This document shows, one piece after another, positions 54,406-64,000 of a DNA stretch of 64,000 nucleotides. The notes beneath the pieces were generated by a model. The model was not told where the DNA came from and made no database searches. It saw nothing but the letters and a program-made list of their open reading frames with translations. Numbering within the stretch: position 1 is the first letter of the stretch; every line of letters begins with the position of its first letter. Location: contig JADLSH010000395.1 in assembly GCA_016169945.1 (NCBI GenBank), positions 8,708,001 to 8,772,000 of the forward strand, given 5' to 3'. This DNA is from Trachythela sp. YZ-2020 (Eukaryota > Cnidaria > Anthozoa > Malacalcyonacea > Clavulariidae). The position numbers and the translations under genes were made by a program.

Positions 54406-55083
54406 AAAGCCATGAATATTGATGTTAGTTTAACAGTTTTTAATGCCATTTAAGTACTCCAAGATGATATCCAGTATCTTGTTTGTTAAACATTGTTTTC
54501 TATTATGATGTTAGTAAAGGTGTTGTCACTGTTGCACAGGTTCTCCATTTAACTGATTTGAGGTTAATTAAAGGTGTTTCAAATGTTCTTCCCAGTATAT
54601 GCTATGGTAAAATATACCAGTCTCGACTAACAGTCTATCCTTACATCCCAAAAAATCAGTAAAACCCCCGGGAAAAGTCCATAGAAAACAGGATTCAGTC
54701 CGATAATTCCAAACTCGACAAATTGTAGCGAAGCATGTCAGCTGCTGTAACTAAATTGCCAGAAACCCCTGATTCGCTAGATAAAATAAAATCACATTCA
54801 GCAGGAGTATGTTCGCTATTCCACCAGTGCCACGCCGTTTCTCTGTCAATATTTGAGTTTCTAGCTAGCCTCAGTGATCCAAACACCAAAAGGAACTTTT
54901 GTAAGAAATGAACTCAGCCCACTATTCTCGTAGTTCTCGCAACTCCACAACGTCTTCCACTGCGGCTCGAGCCCTTGAAAGAACTGAAAGACTAAACCCA
55001 ACGGCCAATAATTTCATCCCTCAACTTCAAAATTATCCGACAGACCCTAGTACAAATGCTATAAGTTCTTATAACTAGTTCAC
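54406..55083. other. Mostly gene-free stretch with one unrecognised frame
   Basis: A minus-strand frame (54889-54695; MVFGSLRLARNSNIDRETAW ...) and a plus-strand 57-codon frame from 54908 (MNSAHYSRSSRNSTTSSTAA ...) are open, but I recognise neither. The latter lies just before the BEL integrase scrap and could be leftover element sequence. Confidence 0.4.
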
Positions 55084-55430
55084 GTACCAATGGCAGACCT
55101 CCCAACAGAACGCATCACTCTATCGCCTCCTTTCACCCACATCGGACTGGACATTTTTGGTCCATGGGAAGTGACAGTCTGGTGCACTAGAGGAGGACAC
55201 GCTTGCAGCAAACGATGGGCAGTAATCTTTACTTGCCTTTCACTAGACCGCTGGTAGCAATACCTTAACACAAAACAGTGGCAACAGGTACAGTTCCTAA
55301 CGCATCGTTTCTGGTCATGATGGAGAAACTAATTCCTGCCTACCCTACCCTACAATGCAGACGAAAATGGGAAACTGCCCTTCCAAATCTTAATGTGGGA
55401 GACCTGGTCCTTCTCCGGTGCAAAGAATCA
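55084..55430 (+). pseudogene. BEL/Pao integrase and C-terminal fragment
   Basis: [20 protein letters not shown] followed by [10 protein letters not shown] holds the first catalytic Asp of the BEL/Pao integrase, with [18 protein letters not shown] after it. A TAG follows at 55255. About 200 residues of the core are missing, and then QVQFLTHRFW and RRKWETALPNLNVGDLVLL appear in shifted frames, the C-terminal block that ends BEL/Pao polyproteins. Plus orientation, unlike the BEL copy at 1-1.5 kb. Confidence 0.75.
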
Positions 55431-55769
55431 CCCAGTTAAATTTACATTTGTGTTTAAATTATCCTCGCTGCATTTATTTTGATGTTCTGATATCAATCTG
55501 ATGTTGTCACACGCATGTGCGCATGTTACTTTCGGTAAATATGTCATGTATGTAGAATATTTTGGACTAATGGCAATTATTGTTTAATAAGTAAATGAAG
55601 ATTCAACTAATTCAACGGATATTACAGAGTTGGACTCTGAGATAGTCGATTCACTTTATTGTGATAATGCACAATATTACATGCTTCTGATACTGGAGAG
55701 AGTTCGGAAAGCTCTAGGCCACAGGCGCAGACACCAAGTTGGTTTTACAAATTACAATCTCCAAAGCCC

Positions 55770-56140
55770 TCAGATTTGTCCAGAAAACGAAGTATCCACT
55801 CTAACCCTCCACCAGTTGGCAAGAAGCGATCCTGTGCTGCTAATGGTGACAATCCTAAAACCGTGAAACCAGCAGAACGAATATGTGAATTCCCTGGTGA
55901 AAATTTTACTGTCTTGGGAGTAATAATGGCACTAATGAAAGCGGGAATCCCATTAGAAAAACTAGAGTCAAGCCCCAAGAGATCTATTGCAATGGAATGG
56001 TTATCGACTAACAGACACCAGGCACATGAGAAATTTAGTCTCTTTTATCCATCAGGAAGAATGTAATAATTTGAGAACAGAGTTGAAAGGGAAAGACCTA
56101 CTAGTTATATTTGATGGCACATCGCATCAGGAAAATTAGT
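55770..56140 (+). pseudogene. hAT-related (BED/CGGBP-like) protein fragment
   Basis: Frame 55776-56066 has PAERICEFPGENFTVLG joined directly to VIMALMKAGIPLEKLES; in the family I recall, these two blocks flank a zinc-finger segment, so the finger seems deleted. After a frameshift near 56030 comes VSFIHQEECNNLRTELKGKD and LVIFDGTSH, where the Asp may be the first core Asp. Truncated on both sides. Family memory is approximate. Confidence 0.5.
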
Positions 56141-56866
56141 ACCGGTTAGTGAAATAAAGTGAAATATGCATACTGTGTGTATATTAATTTCAAATAGGTT
56201 CTCAGAATGCAGGAATTTGCCATTTCTGAGACCTTAGATTTGAAAAATTTTGGACGGAAGAATTTTAGAACTGAATGCAGGGTAAGAATGTTGTTAAAGG
56301 TTGGGAATTTGTATTTAAGGGGTTGGAATCTTGTTTTCTAAACAAGCACATGACCCTAAAGATTTTTGAGTAGGGAAAATGGCTAGGACCCAAAGGTTTT
56401 ATTCCCCTGATCCCCAAAATTTATGTACGCAGCCCTGGTTTCATGTGTGTTTAATTAATACAAGGTATGAACAGACTCCTGACTAGGGAGTGAGGGGTCA
56501 GCCCAAACTATTGCCCACTTTGGGTGAGGATTAAAAATTGTATCTCTCATTCGCACCAGACCCCCCACCCTCCCCTCCGCTCACACCAGAAAACAAAGCA
56601 CATATTACGTCATATTTACCACAAACCACAGAGATGATCGGGTAAGTGATTGTCATCTTTGGCTCCATTACTGGACAGTCATCACAAGGGCAATTCCATG
56701 CGTAAACACCCTTGATGTAAAATTTTCAGGTTGTTAATTGGCTATTGGAAGTTAGTAATATCACTTGATCATATATTGAATTGTTTAAATATATTTAAAT
56801 TACTATGAATTTTTTCGCCATTTTTTTCCTTTCCATTTTCCATGTCAGTAGTTGTGACTAACTGTG
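56141..56866. other. Gene-free stretch
   Basis: No motif recognised. It includes Pyr-rich DNA near 56550-56590 (ccccccaccctcccctccgc). Confidence 0.5.
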
Positions 56867-56941
56867 CATTGTTTTACAGATCTCCGTGAGTTTTAACACC
56901 TTTGTAATCTGATATTTATTATTATCGTAAACTAATTATAT
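56867..56941 (+). repeat. 75-bp leader repeat, copy 2
   Basis: Same as 28387-28461 with one change (ctccg for ctctg). It is followed by the 27-base block (56939-56965) also seen at 30749-30775, and then by PLE2. Confidence 0.9.
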
Positions 56942-57711
56942 ATTCAGTACCTTTGGTCGATTACAACTTCTGTTTTAAAAACCGTGTGATCTTCGCTAAT
57001 ACACCGTTTTATAGAGCTTGAAAAACCGTACATACTGACCAACTTGCAAAGAAACACAATAAAAATTGACAAATTTACGGCGAAATTTGAAATGTAGCGT
57101 ACGGGTCAAACCGGAATTTCAGACAAAAACAACCGGAAAAGGCCCAAACACAAACAAAGACTGTTGCTATGGTTTTTTAAGTGGCCGGAATGAATTCCCC
57201 AGGGTACAATACCCTACATAAGATCTTTTTGTCGGGACTGAAGCGTGTGGGCAAACCATATATAGTCAAACTACGACAAGCGCGTGCATGTTGGAAAATT
57301 CCCGATAAATAAAAAAAATTCAAAATAAATATTTCTAAAAGCCGTATCGAAGGCACGTTTTACAGCTGAAAGAAACAGATAAAAAGCTAAATTTCGATCA
57401 TTAGAAGTCTTTCAAATATTAAAGGATATTAAAGATTGTTTGAGTTGAACTGAAGATGACTGGAGGTATGTTTGGGATTAAACTTTTAGTATTTTTGATT
57501 CTGTAATGTTTAGTCGGCAAAATAGCCCACTGTTAAAGCGTATTACCATTCAGGCCATGTCCCAGTACGTTCAAGATACTGATTCCAATATTATGAACGT
57601 CAAGTCCACTCTTTCCCATGTTTGTCCCCCTGTTTTGTTATCTGGCATAACACATTCGCTCTTTAAATTCTAAGCTTTACACGTTTCTTCAAACGAGCAA
57701 AGCTTTGAAGT

Positions 57712-59959
57712 TTGAAGACCTCCGTAGGTCCCCGTACTTTTTCGACTACCCATCACACTTCCTCTGCCAGTGATATCAATTTGGTGGTTACGATACCTCC
57801 TGATTTGCCTTTATCTGACTCTGACAGATCTGTCCTTGCGAAAGGTCTCAAATTTGTACCCAACCCTGGGCCCATAGACTCTTTCTCAGTGAAAGAGGAC
57901 ACTGAATCCTTTTTTAGACGTTTAAAACTTAAGGCACATTTGCATAACAACACCTCCATCCAGTCTAAGGATGTCTTTGAGGTCATCACCCCCAAAAAAT
58001 CCACCTGGTCTCCTCCGGAAGGCCAATTTGGGTCCCTTGATCTATTCATTCGACAATGTCGACATGACATAGATCAGCTCCCCCGTTTCAGGCCTAAAAG
58101 GCCCCCTAATCTTAGTTTAGCCGAATTTAGTGCTCTAAGGTCTTTGCGTACCCGGAATGAAATTGTGATCAAGCCTGCTGACAAGGGGGTGCCCTAGTCG
58201 TCTGGAGGGCCGACTTGTACCGTCAAGAGGCTCACAGACAACTGGGTGACACCTCGTTTTATAGCAGGGTTGATACTGATTTGACATCCAAACACAACAC
58301 CATAATCCGTTCCACCATCAACCATCTCATCACGACTGGGGAATTACCTGCTATGGCAGGCAATCTCCTAGTCACCACTCCACGCACACCAGTCATGTAT
58401 TTCCTACCCAAAATTCACAAACCCGACAACCCGGGCAGACCACTCGTGTCAGCTTGTGGTTGCCCCACTGAACTCCTCTCCAGCTACCTCGATCACATCA
58501 TGGCGCCCTTGGTTAAGAACTTGCCTTCTTATATCAAGGACACCAAGCATGCCCTGAAAATTCTTGACAACATCAATTTTCAGGGTCCTAAATTCATTTT
58601 CACCATGGATGTCAAATCACTTTACACTGTCATCCCGCATCAAGACGGCCTTCAAGCACTAAAATACTTTTTAGACCAAAGGGTAATTCAGGATCCATCT
58701 ACCACCACCTTGGTACGCTTGGCAGAGTTAGTGCTCACCTTGAACAATTTCTCGTTTGATGGTGAGCATTACCAACAAATAAGTGGTGTGGCCATGGGTA
58801 CCAAAATGGGACCCAACTATGCCAATTTGTTTGTTGGTTATGTGGAAAAACAAATCTTCGAACAGTACACTGGTCCCTCACCTGACTTCTATCGCCGGTT
58901 CATTGATGATTGCTTAGGCACTGCATCATGTTCGCGTGCTGATCTGAATTGCTTCATTAACTTTGTTAATGATTTCCATCCAGCACTTCAGTTCACATGG
59001 GAGATCAGTGAGACCAGTGTATCATTCCTAGACATTCTCATTTCTATCAATGGTAATAGGCTGAGCACATCTGTCTTTTACAAGCCTACTGACTCCCACA
59101 GCTATCTTCTCTTCTCATCCTGTCATCCTAAGCACACTAAAACTGCTATCCCTTACTCTCAATTCTTACGTCTTCGTCGCCTCTGTAGTGTAGACGACGA
59201 CTTTAATGCCAAATGTTCAGAAATGAGAAGCTTTTTTGTGAATCGTGGTTATCCTTCACACCTTTTAGATACTGCCCTTAACAAGGCCTCCCTTATACCC
59301 CGTTCAGACACCTTAAGAGAACCTTCGGTTGCAATTTCTAATAAATACCTTTAGTTTTAACCTTTCATCCCTTCAATTTTAAAGTAAGGGACATCATTTG
59401 CCGGAATTTTAATCTACTTAAAAATGACCCTGCAACGTCTTCCATTTTCTCCGAGACCCCACTAGTCTCTTTTCGATACAGTAAAAACATCCGGGAAACC
59501 CTAGTGCACAGCTCACTGCGACAGGATTATGTGTCACCAGCTGGCACTGTTTCCTTTGGTCGTGCTAAGTGCTACACTTGTAAGCATTTAAACCCCACCA
59601 CCTTTATTTCGGCTCCTAAATCTCAGTTTGTCATCAAGCACAGTTTCACGTGCATCTCCTCCAACCTCGTTTACTGCATCTCTTGCAGCAAATGTGGTTT
59701 GCTCTACATCGGAGAGACTGGAAGACGTTTAGGCGATAAGTTTGCTGAGCACTTGCGTGATGTTAAGAACAATGTGCACAACAAACCTGTTGCTAGGCAC
59801 TTCAACAGTGCTCACCACTCCTTTTCTGATATGAAAATATGCGCCATTCATCCCATTATTGGTGCTAATGATACCCGTCGGAAGCAAGAAAAGCGTCTCA
59901 TTTTTAAACTTGGCACCATTCAGCCTGATGGTATCAATGAGCGCCTCTCCTTCATCTAG
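57712..59959 (+). pseudogene. PLE2 reverse transcriptase with GIY-YIG endonuclease
   Basis: N-terminal part (57712-58197) shows VLAKGLKFVPNPGPIDSFSV and RNEIVIKPADKG. The RT (58215-59354) has MYFLPKIHKPDNPGRPLVSA, IFTMDVKSLYTVIPHQDG (motif A), ISGVAMGTKMGPNYANLF (motif B) and YRRFIDDCLG (motif C with the catalytic DD). The nuclease (59504-59959) reads NLVYCISCSKCG, LLYIGETGRRLGDKFAEHLR and a final FKLGTIQPDGINERLSFI. Only two 1-base frameshifts are seen: one in a five-G run at 58184-58188 and one near 59345; upstream start is unclear. All catalytic motifs survive. RNA-templated insertion via a nuclease nick is the known mechanism. Confidence 0.9.
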
Positions 59960-60245
59960 CTCATTCTTTTCTCTTAAATACTTCTTATATACTTTCCTCT
60001 ATATCCCCTCTTCCCTTCCCTTGTACGACATTTATAGCGCTTTGATAAGTGTAACGCCTGTGCGCAGGCCTTCGACCCTATAATCGGGCCGAAGCCTGCA
60101 CGCAGTCTATATCTTTACATATTAATTCTATTTTGTTATGATTGTTATGACTACTTTATTTTCATTGGTTAATATTTTGTTCACGTGACAACTTTTATAG
60201 GGTTGCTATAAAAGCTGATGTAATGTGTTTATCTGTCTACTAATT

Positions 60246-60281
60246 TCTCCTGATGAAGGGCTTTAGCTCGAAACGTCGAGA
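60246..60281 (+). ncRNA. Hammerhead-like motif at the PLE2 3' end
   Basis: TCTC, CTGATGA, an extra A, GGGC-TTTA-GCTC (4-bp stem II), GAA, the self-complementary ACGT, then C and GAGA. TCTC/GAGA would form stem I, and ACGT could form stem III only between two copies, as proposed for PLE ribozymes. The extra A after CTGATGA departs from the consensus, so this may be degenerate. Confidence 0.5.
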
Positions 60282-60329
60282 TTTTGTTTATATCTCAATA
60301 GGCACACGCGAAACAACCCTCATTTGTTC

Positions 60330-61989
60330 CACTGTTAAAAAGCTTATTTTGTAAGGATTCCAATGGTGTTAATTTCATTGCCAGGGGGTAAATATTTTGC
60401 AAAGGAGATCGTACTCAAAGTGCTCTTGTGACAACTTGCGACAACATAATTAAAATGCGACCAACCAGAAAGAGTTAAACTATAATTTTAGCAGGTTAAA
60501 TTTACAGCATTTTAGCAGGTTAAATCTAGTTTAAAATTACCCTTTTAGAAGAACTGTTCGTGCATGTTTATGGCATTATTTGACTGTTTTCGTAACCCTT
60601 TTGTTGGTCTTCTTGTCCAAGTTGTGGACAAGATGCGTATGTCGTCTGCGTATGTCGTCTTTTTGGCATGAATACTCCTAGTAAAATCACATTAAAACTA
60701 AGTAGAATGATCCACAATGACCGTTCCATCTATTTTTGTAAATTTCGTCTTAAAACGACCACTAATTTCAGAGATATTGTGGCTTAAAACCAGTGTATTG
60801 AATTAATGCAGGTGTCTGCCGCATGCGAATTCTCAAACAGCCGATTTCAAAAGCTTCTAAAATGCTTTTTTATGGATTTTTATATCCCCATAAAACTTTA
60901 AATCGATAAAGCTCATCATAAAATTAGTGCAAACTCGTTTTCTAAGAACTACACATTGAGCACTTGAAGGGAAAGATGTAAAATAGGTCAGGTTCCTCGC
61001 TGCAAAGGCTTCGTTTGCAGGAAGCAATGAAATTGATGCCCTTTCCAAAATCGGTATTTAGCAGCTATTTCGGACCCAATGTTCACTTATTTATCATGAA
61101 ATCGTGGGATATTTCGTTATTTTGTGAAATAAAAGCTATATCTTTGAGGTGTTTATCTTGTTTTGTCACCGCAAATTGCGTTTGAATATGTTGGTTGTCG
61201 AAGTCTGGTTTAAAAACACCTCCCCAAATGCCCGCTTTTCTCACTCTTTTCATCCTTTGTTTATATTAAAACAGATAAATTCTTGTACTATTCGTTTTAT
61301 CAAATATATTTGTGTGAATTTAAAACTTCGACGAGGTACAATCACTGCGTTTTGGCTTATAGATGTTTTGACCCGTGAACAACAACCTACTCTTCTCCAT
61401 AGTTGTAAACATAGAGGTCCTGGACTAGGCTCAAGAGAATTTATTTTAATTTTTTATCATTTCCTAATTTATATCCTAAAAGATGAAAATTAGTTTTAAT
61501 AAAAATATGTATCAACCCAGCAATTTAATTTTATTTTGCCATTTATGTAGGCTTATGGAGATATTGCCCTTCAGATATTAGGTGTCATGAGGGGCAAAAT
61601 GTTAGTGCTATAAAATTTACCCAAACCAAAAATTCTCACTCAAAAATATTAATTATCTATTTACGAATGCAAGCTCATTTAAACTAAATTAGGTCAATTA
61701 TATATCACTCTTGAAATGTTTTTGAGATATTGCCAATTTTATGATTGCCCACAAATTCAATGAAGAATTCGCCATATTGCTTGGCCAGTTAAAGGGGTAG
61801 AAATGTTGCAACAGTCTGCCAGTTAATGAGTTAAAGAGGGTAGCACATAATAAGCCAAGGCTAATAAACTTGTGGCCCTCGCAACTAATATAAATTACAA
61901 TCATATATGGATACATTAACAATAATTATAACATACAGCTAGAACTACTATAGATAAACTATTATGTTGGTATAAACTTATGGATCTAT
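60330..61989. other. 1.66 kb gene-free stretch
   Basis: Unassigned AT-rich DNA. It contains a small direct repeat (ttttagcaggttaaat at about 60488 and 60512) and tcgtctgcgtatgtcgtc near 60640. No coding motif. Confidence 0.5.
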
Positions 61990-64000
61990 TTAGATACTAA
62001 AATGGTGTAAAAATTGTTGGTCTTTAAGAATGTTACTCCGCAAATTGTTCTTAAAACAGTTTAACAAATCAACCTTCCTGGTATTTAGAGGTACATTGTT
62101 CCACTGTCTAGTTGCTGTAACTAAAAATGTACGTCCACCCTCTGTTTCCCTCTTGTACCTTGGGATTAGCATACCGCGTGTTCCGCACATTATTCAAGAT
62201 AATATAATCGCCAAGATAGCTGGGCAAGGTATTGTGTATGCGCTTGTATAAAATTGAACATTTATCAATTTTACATTGCTCATAAAAAGGAATCCACGAT
62301 AATTGATTGAAGAGCTACAGCTATGCGAGAGGCTAGCTTTTTTCAAACTTTTTCAACCTGGCCATCAAAATAATGATAGTGAACTGTCAATATCAAGACC
62401 CAGCAAGGTTGCTGGTTCAACATTATCAAGAGTCACATTATTTACTGTAACATTTAACTCTTCATGGACCTTAGACACAAGCCTTTTCCCCGTTATCATC
62501 AGAACTTTTGTCTTGGACTCATTGATTGGAATTCACCAACAGAGCTGTTTAGTGAAAGTTCAAGACTTAAAATGTTCCTGAAGTCGGCAGAATCTGTGAT
62601 TGTGGTATCATCCGCGTAGAGATCGAGTTGAGAACTTACATGCAGAGGCAGATCATTTATAAATAATATGAAGAACAGGGAACCCAAAATGCTGCCTTGA
62701 GGGACCCCATATTTCACAAACACCTCGCTTGACACTTTTCCGCCCAAACGAACAACCTGCTTTGTATTTAATAGGTACGAATAACACCATTTCAGTTCTT
62801 GGTTAACAATACCGTAGGTTTCTAATTTATTTATTAAGAGATCATGATCAAATGCTTTACGGTAGTCAACCAGCACCATACCCGATACCTTATCATTGTC
62901 CATAGATTATCTTAATAAGTGCAGTCTCGGTACTATGACGTCTCCTAAAACCTGATTGTCTTGTATAGATGAGGTTGTTTTCATTGAGGAATGTATATAG
63001 TGAGTTGTGAACAAGATGCTCGATGACCTTGGACAGGATAGGCAAAACCGAGATAGGGCGATAGTTACATGGGTCACATTCAGTACCACTCTTAAATAAG
63101 GGTGTAACCATGGCTATTTTCCAATGCGATGGAAACTTGCCTGTTGAAAGAGACATGTTGATAATTCGGGTAATACTCAGTGCAACAGCTGGTGCAGCAA
63201 TACGTAGAAGACGAGCACCGATTTTGTCGATGCCAGAAGATTTGTAGGCACTAAACTTCATGATGATCTTAATGACCTGAGAGCTAGTTATAACAGGAAA
63301 AGAAAACTTAACATCCGGGGATTTTCGAGATTTAACAAAATTAATCAATTTAGACAGGTCAAATGGGACTGTGGAGAGCTGACTTCTAATTTGTTCTGCT
63401 ATTTCGGTTTTATCATCCACATCGCGACCATCAATATTCCGCTTGTTTATTTGTCTAGTATTCTTCTTAGAACCAGTCAGCGTTTTTATTGACTTCCAAA
63501 AGGCCCTTGCATTATTCTTATTTTCCTCAAACGAATTGCTGTAGAATTCACACTTGGCTGACCGCAGCACTGAGACAGCTTTGTTTCTAGCAGCACATAA
63601 TTTGCCCAGTCATCCAAATGATCAGTACGTCTTGCCACCTTCAGTAAGTGATCCCTAATATGGAGCTGTTTAATCACTGCTTTTGTCATCCACAGCGCTT
63701 GGGTAGTCTGTTTAACACACTTTTCACACCAAGGACAATGAGAGTCAATAGCATAATTAAATGTCTGTTCCCAAACATTAACAACCTCATCAATGTCCTC
63801 ATTTACAAAGGCAGTGTCCCAGGGGGCTTGTTTCAGAGTTTCTTTAAACTTTTTTTCATCAAGTCGCTTCATGTAATTCGAGACTCTTTTGTACGGTTAC
63901 TGCACTTGAGGCTCTTGCGTGCATATTTTCTAACAACGAAAACAGGCAAGTGATCAGAAAGGCCAATGTTATGACTAGTAACCAATTTGATTCGATGAGG
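61990..64000 (-). pseudogene. LINE (family G) running off the right edge
   Basis: Minus strand from the right edge: the end of the endonuclease (NIGLSDHLPVFVVR near 63960), a linker (63872-63486), RT N-terminus (63570-62893: VTPLFKSGTECDPCNYRPIS, VLPILSKVIEHLVHN, RQSGFRRRHSTETALI), RT core (62903-62499: VDYRKAFDHDLLINKL, YGVPQGSILGSLFF, LYADDTTITDS), a thumb piece in another frame (NESKTKVLMITGKRL near 62500) and the C-terminus (GRTFLVTATRQWNNVPLNTR, 62190-61990). YADD and GVPQGS are intact. Frameshifts occur near 63870, 62895, 62530 and 62300, the last with loss of part of the thumb. Confidence 0.87.

Larger units (their letters stand above)
57092..60320 (+). mobile_element. Penelope-like element PLE2, nearly complete
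   Basis: The 5' limit is set at 57092, where the inverted relic at 30777-31095 starts to match. The element carries a 5' region, an N-terminal domain, RT, GIY-YIG nuclease, a 3' region shared with 30492-30706 and a hammerhead-like motif at 60246-60281. It is the best preserved element in the window, and relics of the same family occur at 28.46 kb and 30.5-31.1 kb. Confidence 0.88.

Overview
This 64 kb window is AT-rich metazoan DNA made almost entirely of decayed transposable elements. I found no convincing host gene, no rRNA or tRNA and no CRISPR. The mix (Penelope-like elements, BEL/Pao, several APE-type LINEs, a Polinton/Maverick, PIF/Harbinger, and several distinct hAT-like transposases including ZMYM1-like and KIAA1586-like types) suits an aquatic invertebrate. 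By general resemblance of the LINE and hAT proteins I lean towards a cnidarian, possibly an anthozoan; that is inference. Introns with GT-AG borders are visible inside the Harbinger and hAT genes.

Layout. 1-1.5 kb: BEL/Pao gag and protease (minus strand) running off the left edge. 2.96-5.95 kb: a Penelope-like element (PLE1) bounded by 71-bp inverted repeats, with two well-formed hammerhead ribozyme motifs and a third, broken one. 6.1-15.55 kb: a broken Polinton (virion proteins, split integrase, major capsid protein, packaging ATPase) interrupted by a 3.7 kb LINE, itself interrupted by another LINE copy. 16.2-19.7 kb: a CR1/L2-type LINE with a 2A-like motif. 19.7-23.6 kb: gene-free DNA with one clean MITE. 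23.6-34.5 kb: six LINE pieces on both strands plus relics of a second Penelope element. 34.5-56.1 kb: a cluster of hAT-related transposases; one 4.84 kb hAT with an exact 8-bp target duplication lies inside another transposase gene. This stretch also holds a 5.3 kb PIF/Harbinger element (41.57-46.86 kb) whose accessory-gene intron carries three elements nested inside one another. 55.1-55.4 kb: a BEL integrase scrap. 57.1-60.3 kb: the best preserved element, PLE2, whose RT and GIY-YIG nuclease are broken by only two visible frameshifts. 62.0-64.0 kb: a further LINE running off the right edge.

How it works together. Each element once supplied its own machinery: target-primed reverse transcription for LINEs and PLEs, ribozyme processing of PLE RNA, integrase plus capsid genes for the Polinton, DDE-type cut-and-paste for hAT and Harbinger. 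Every coding region carries at least one stop, frameshift or deletion, so none looks active as it stands. The main interest is the insertion order, the ribozyme-bearing inverted architecture of PLE1, the repeated assembly pattern of PLE copies, and an unusual hAT-like protein at 47-50 kb.
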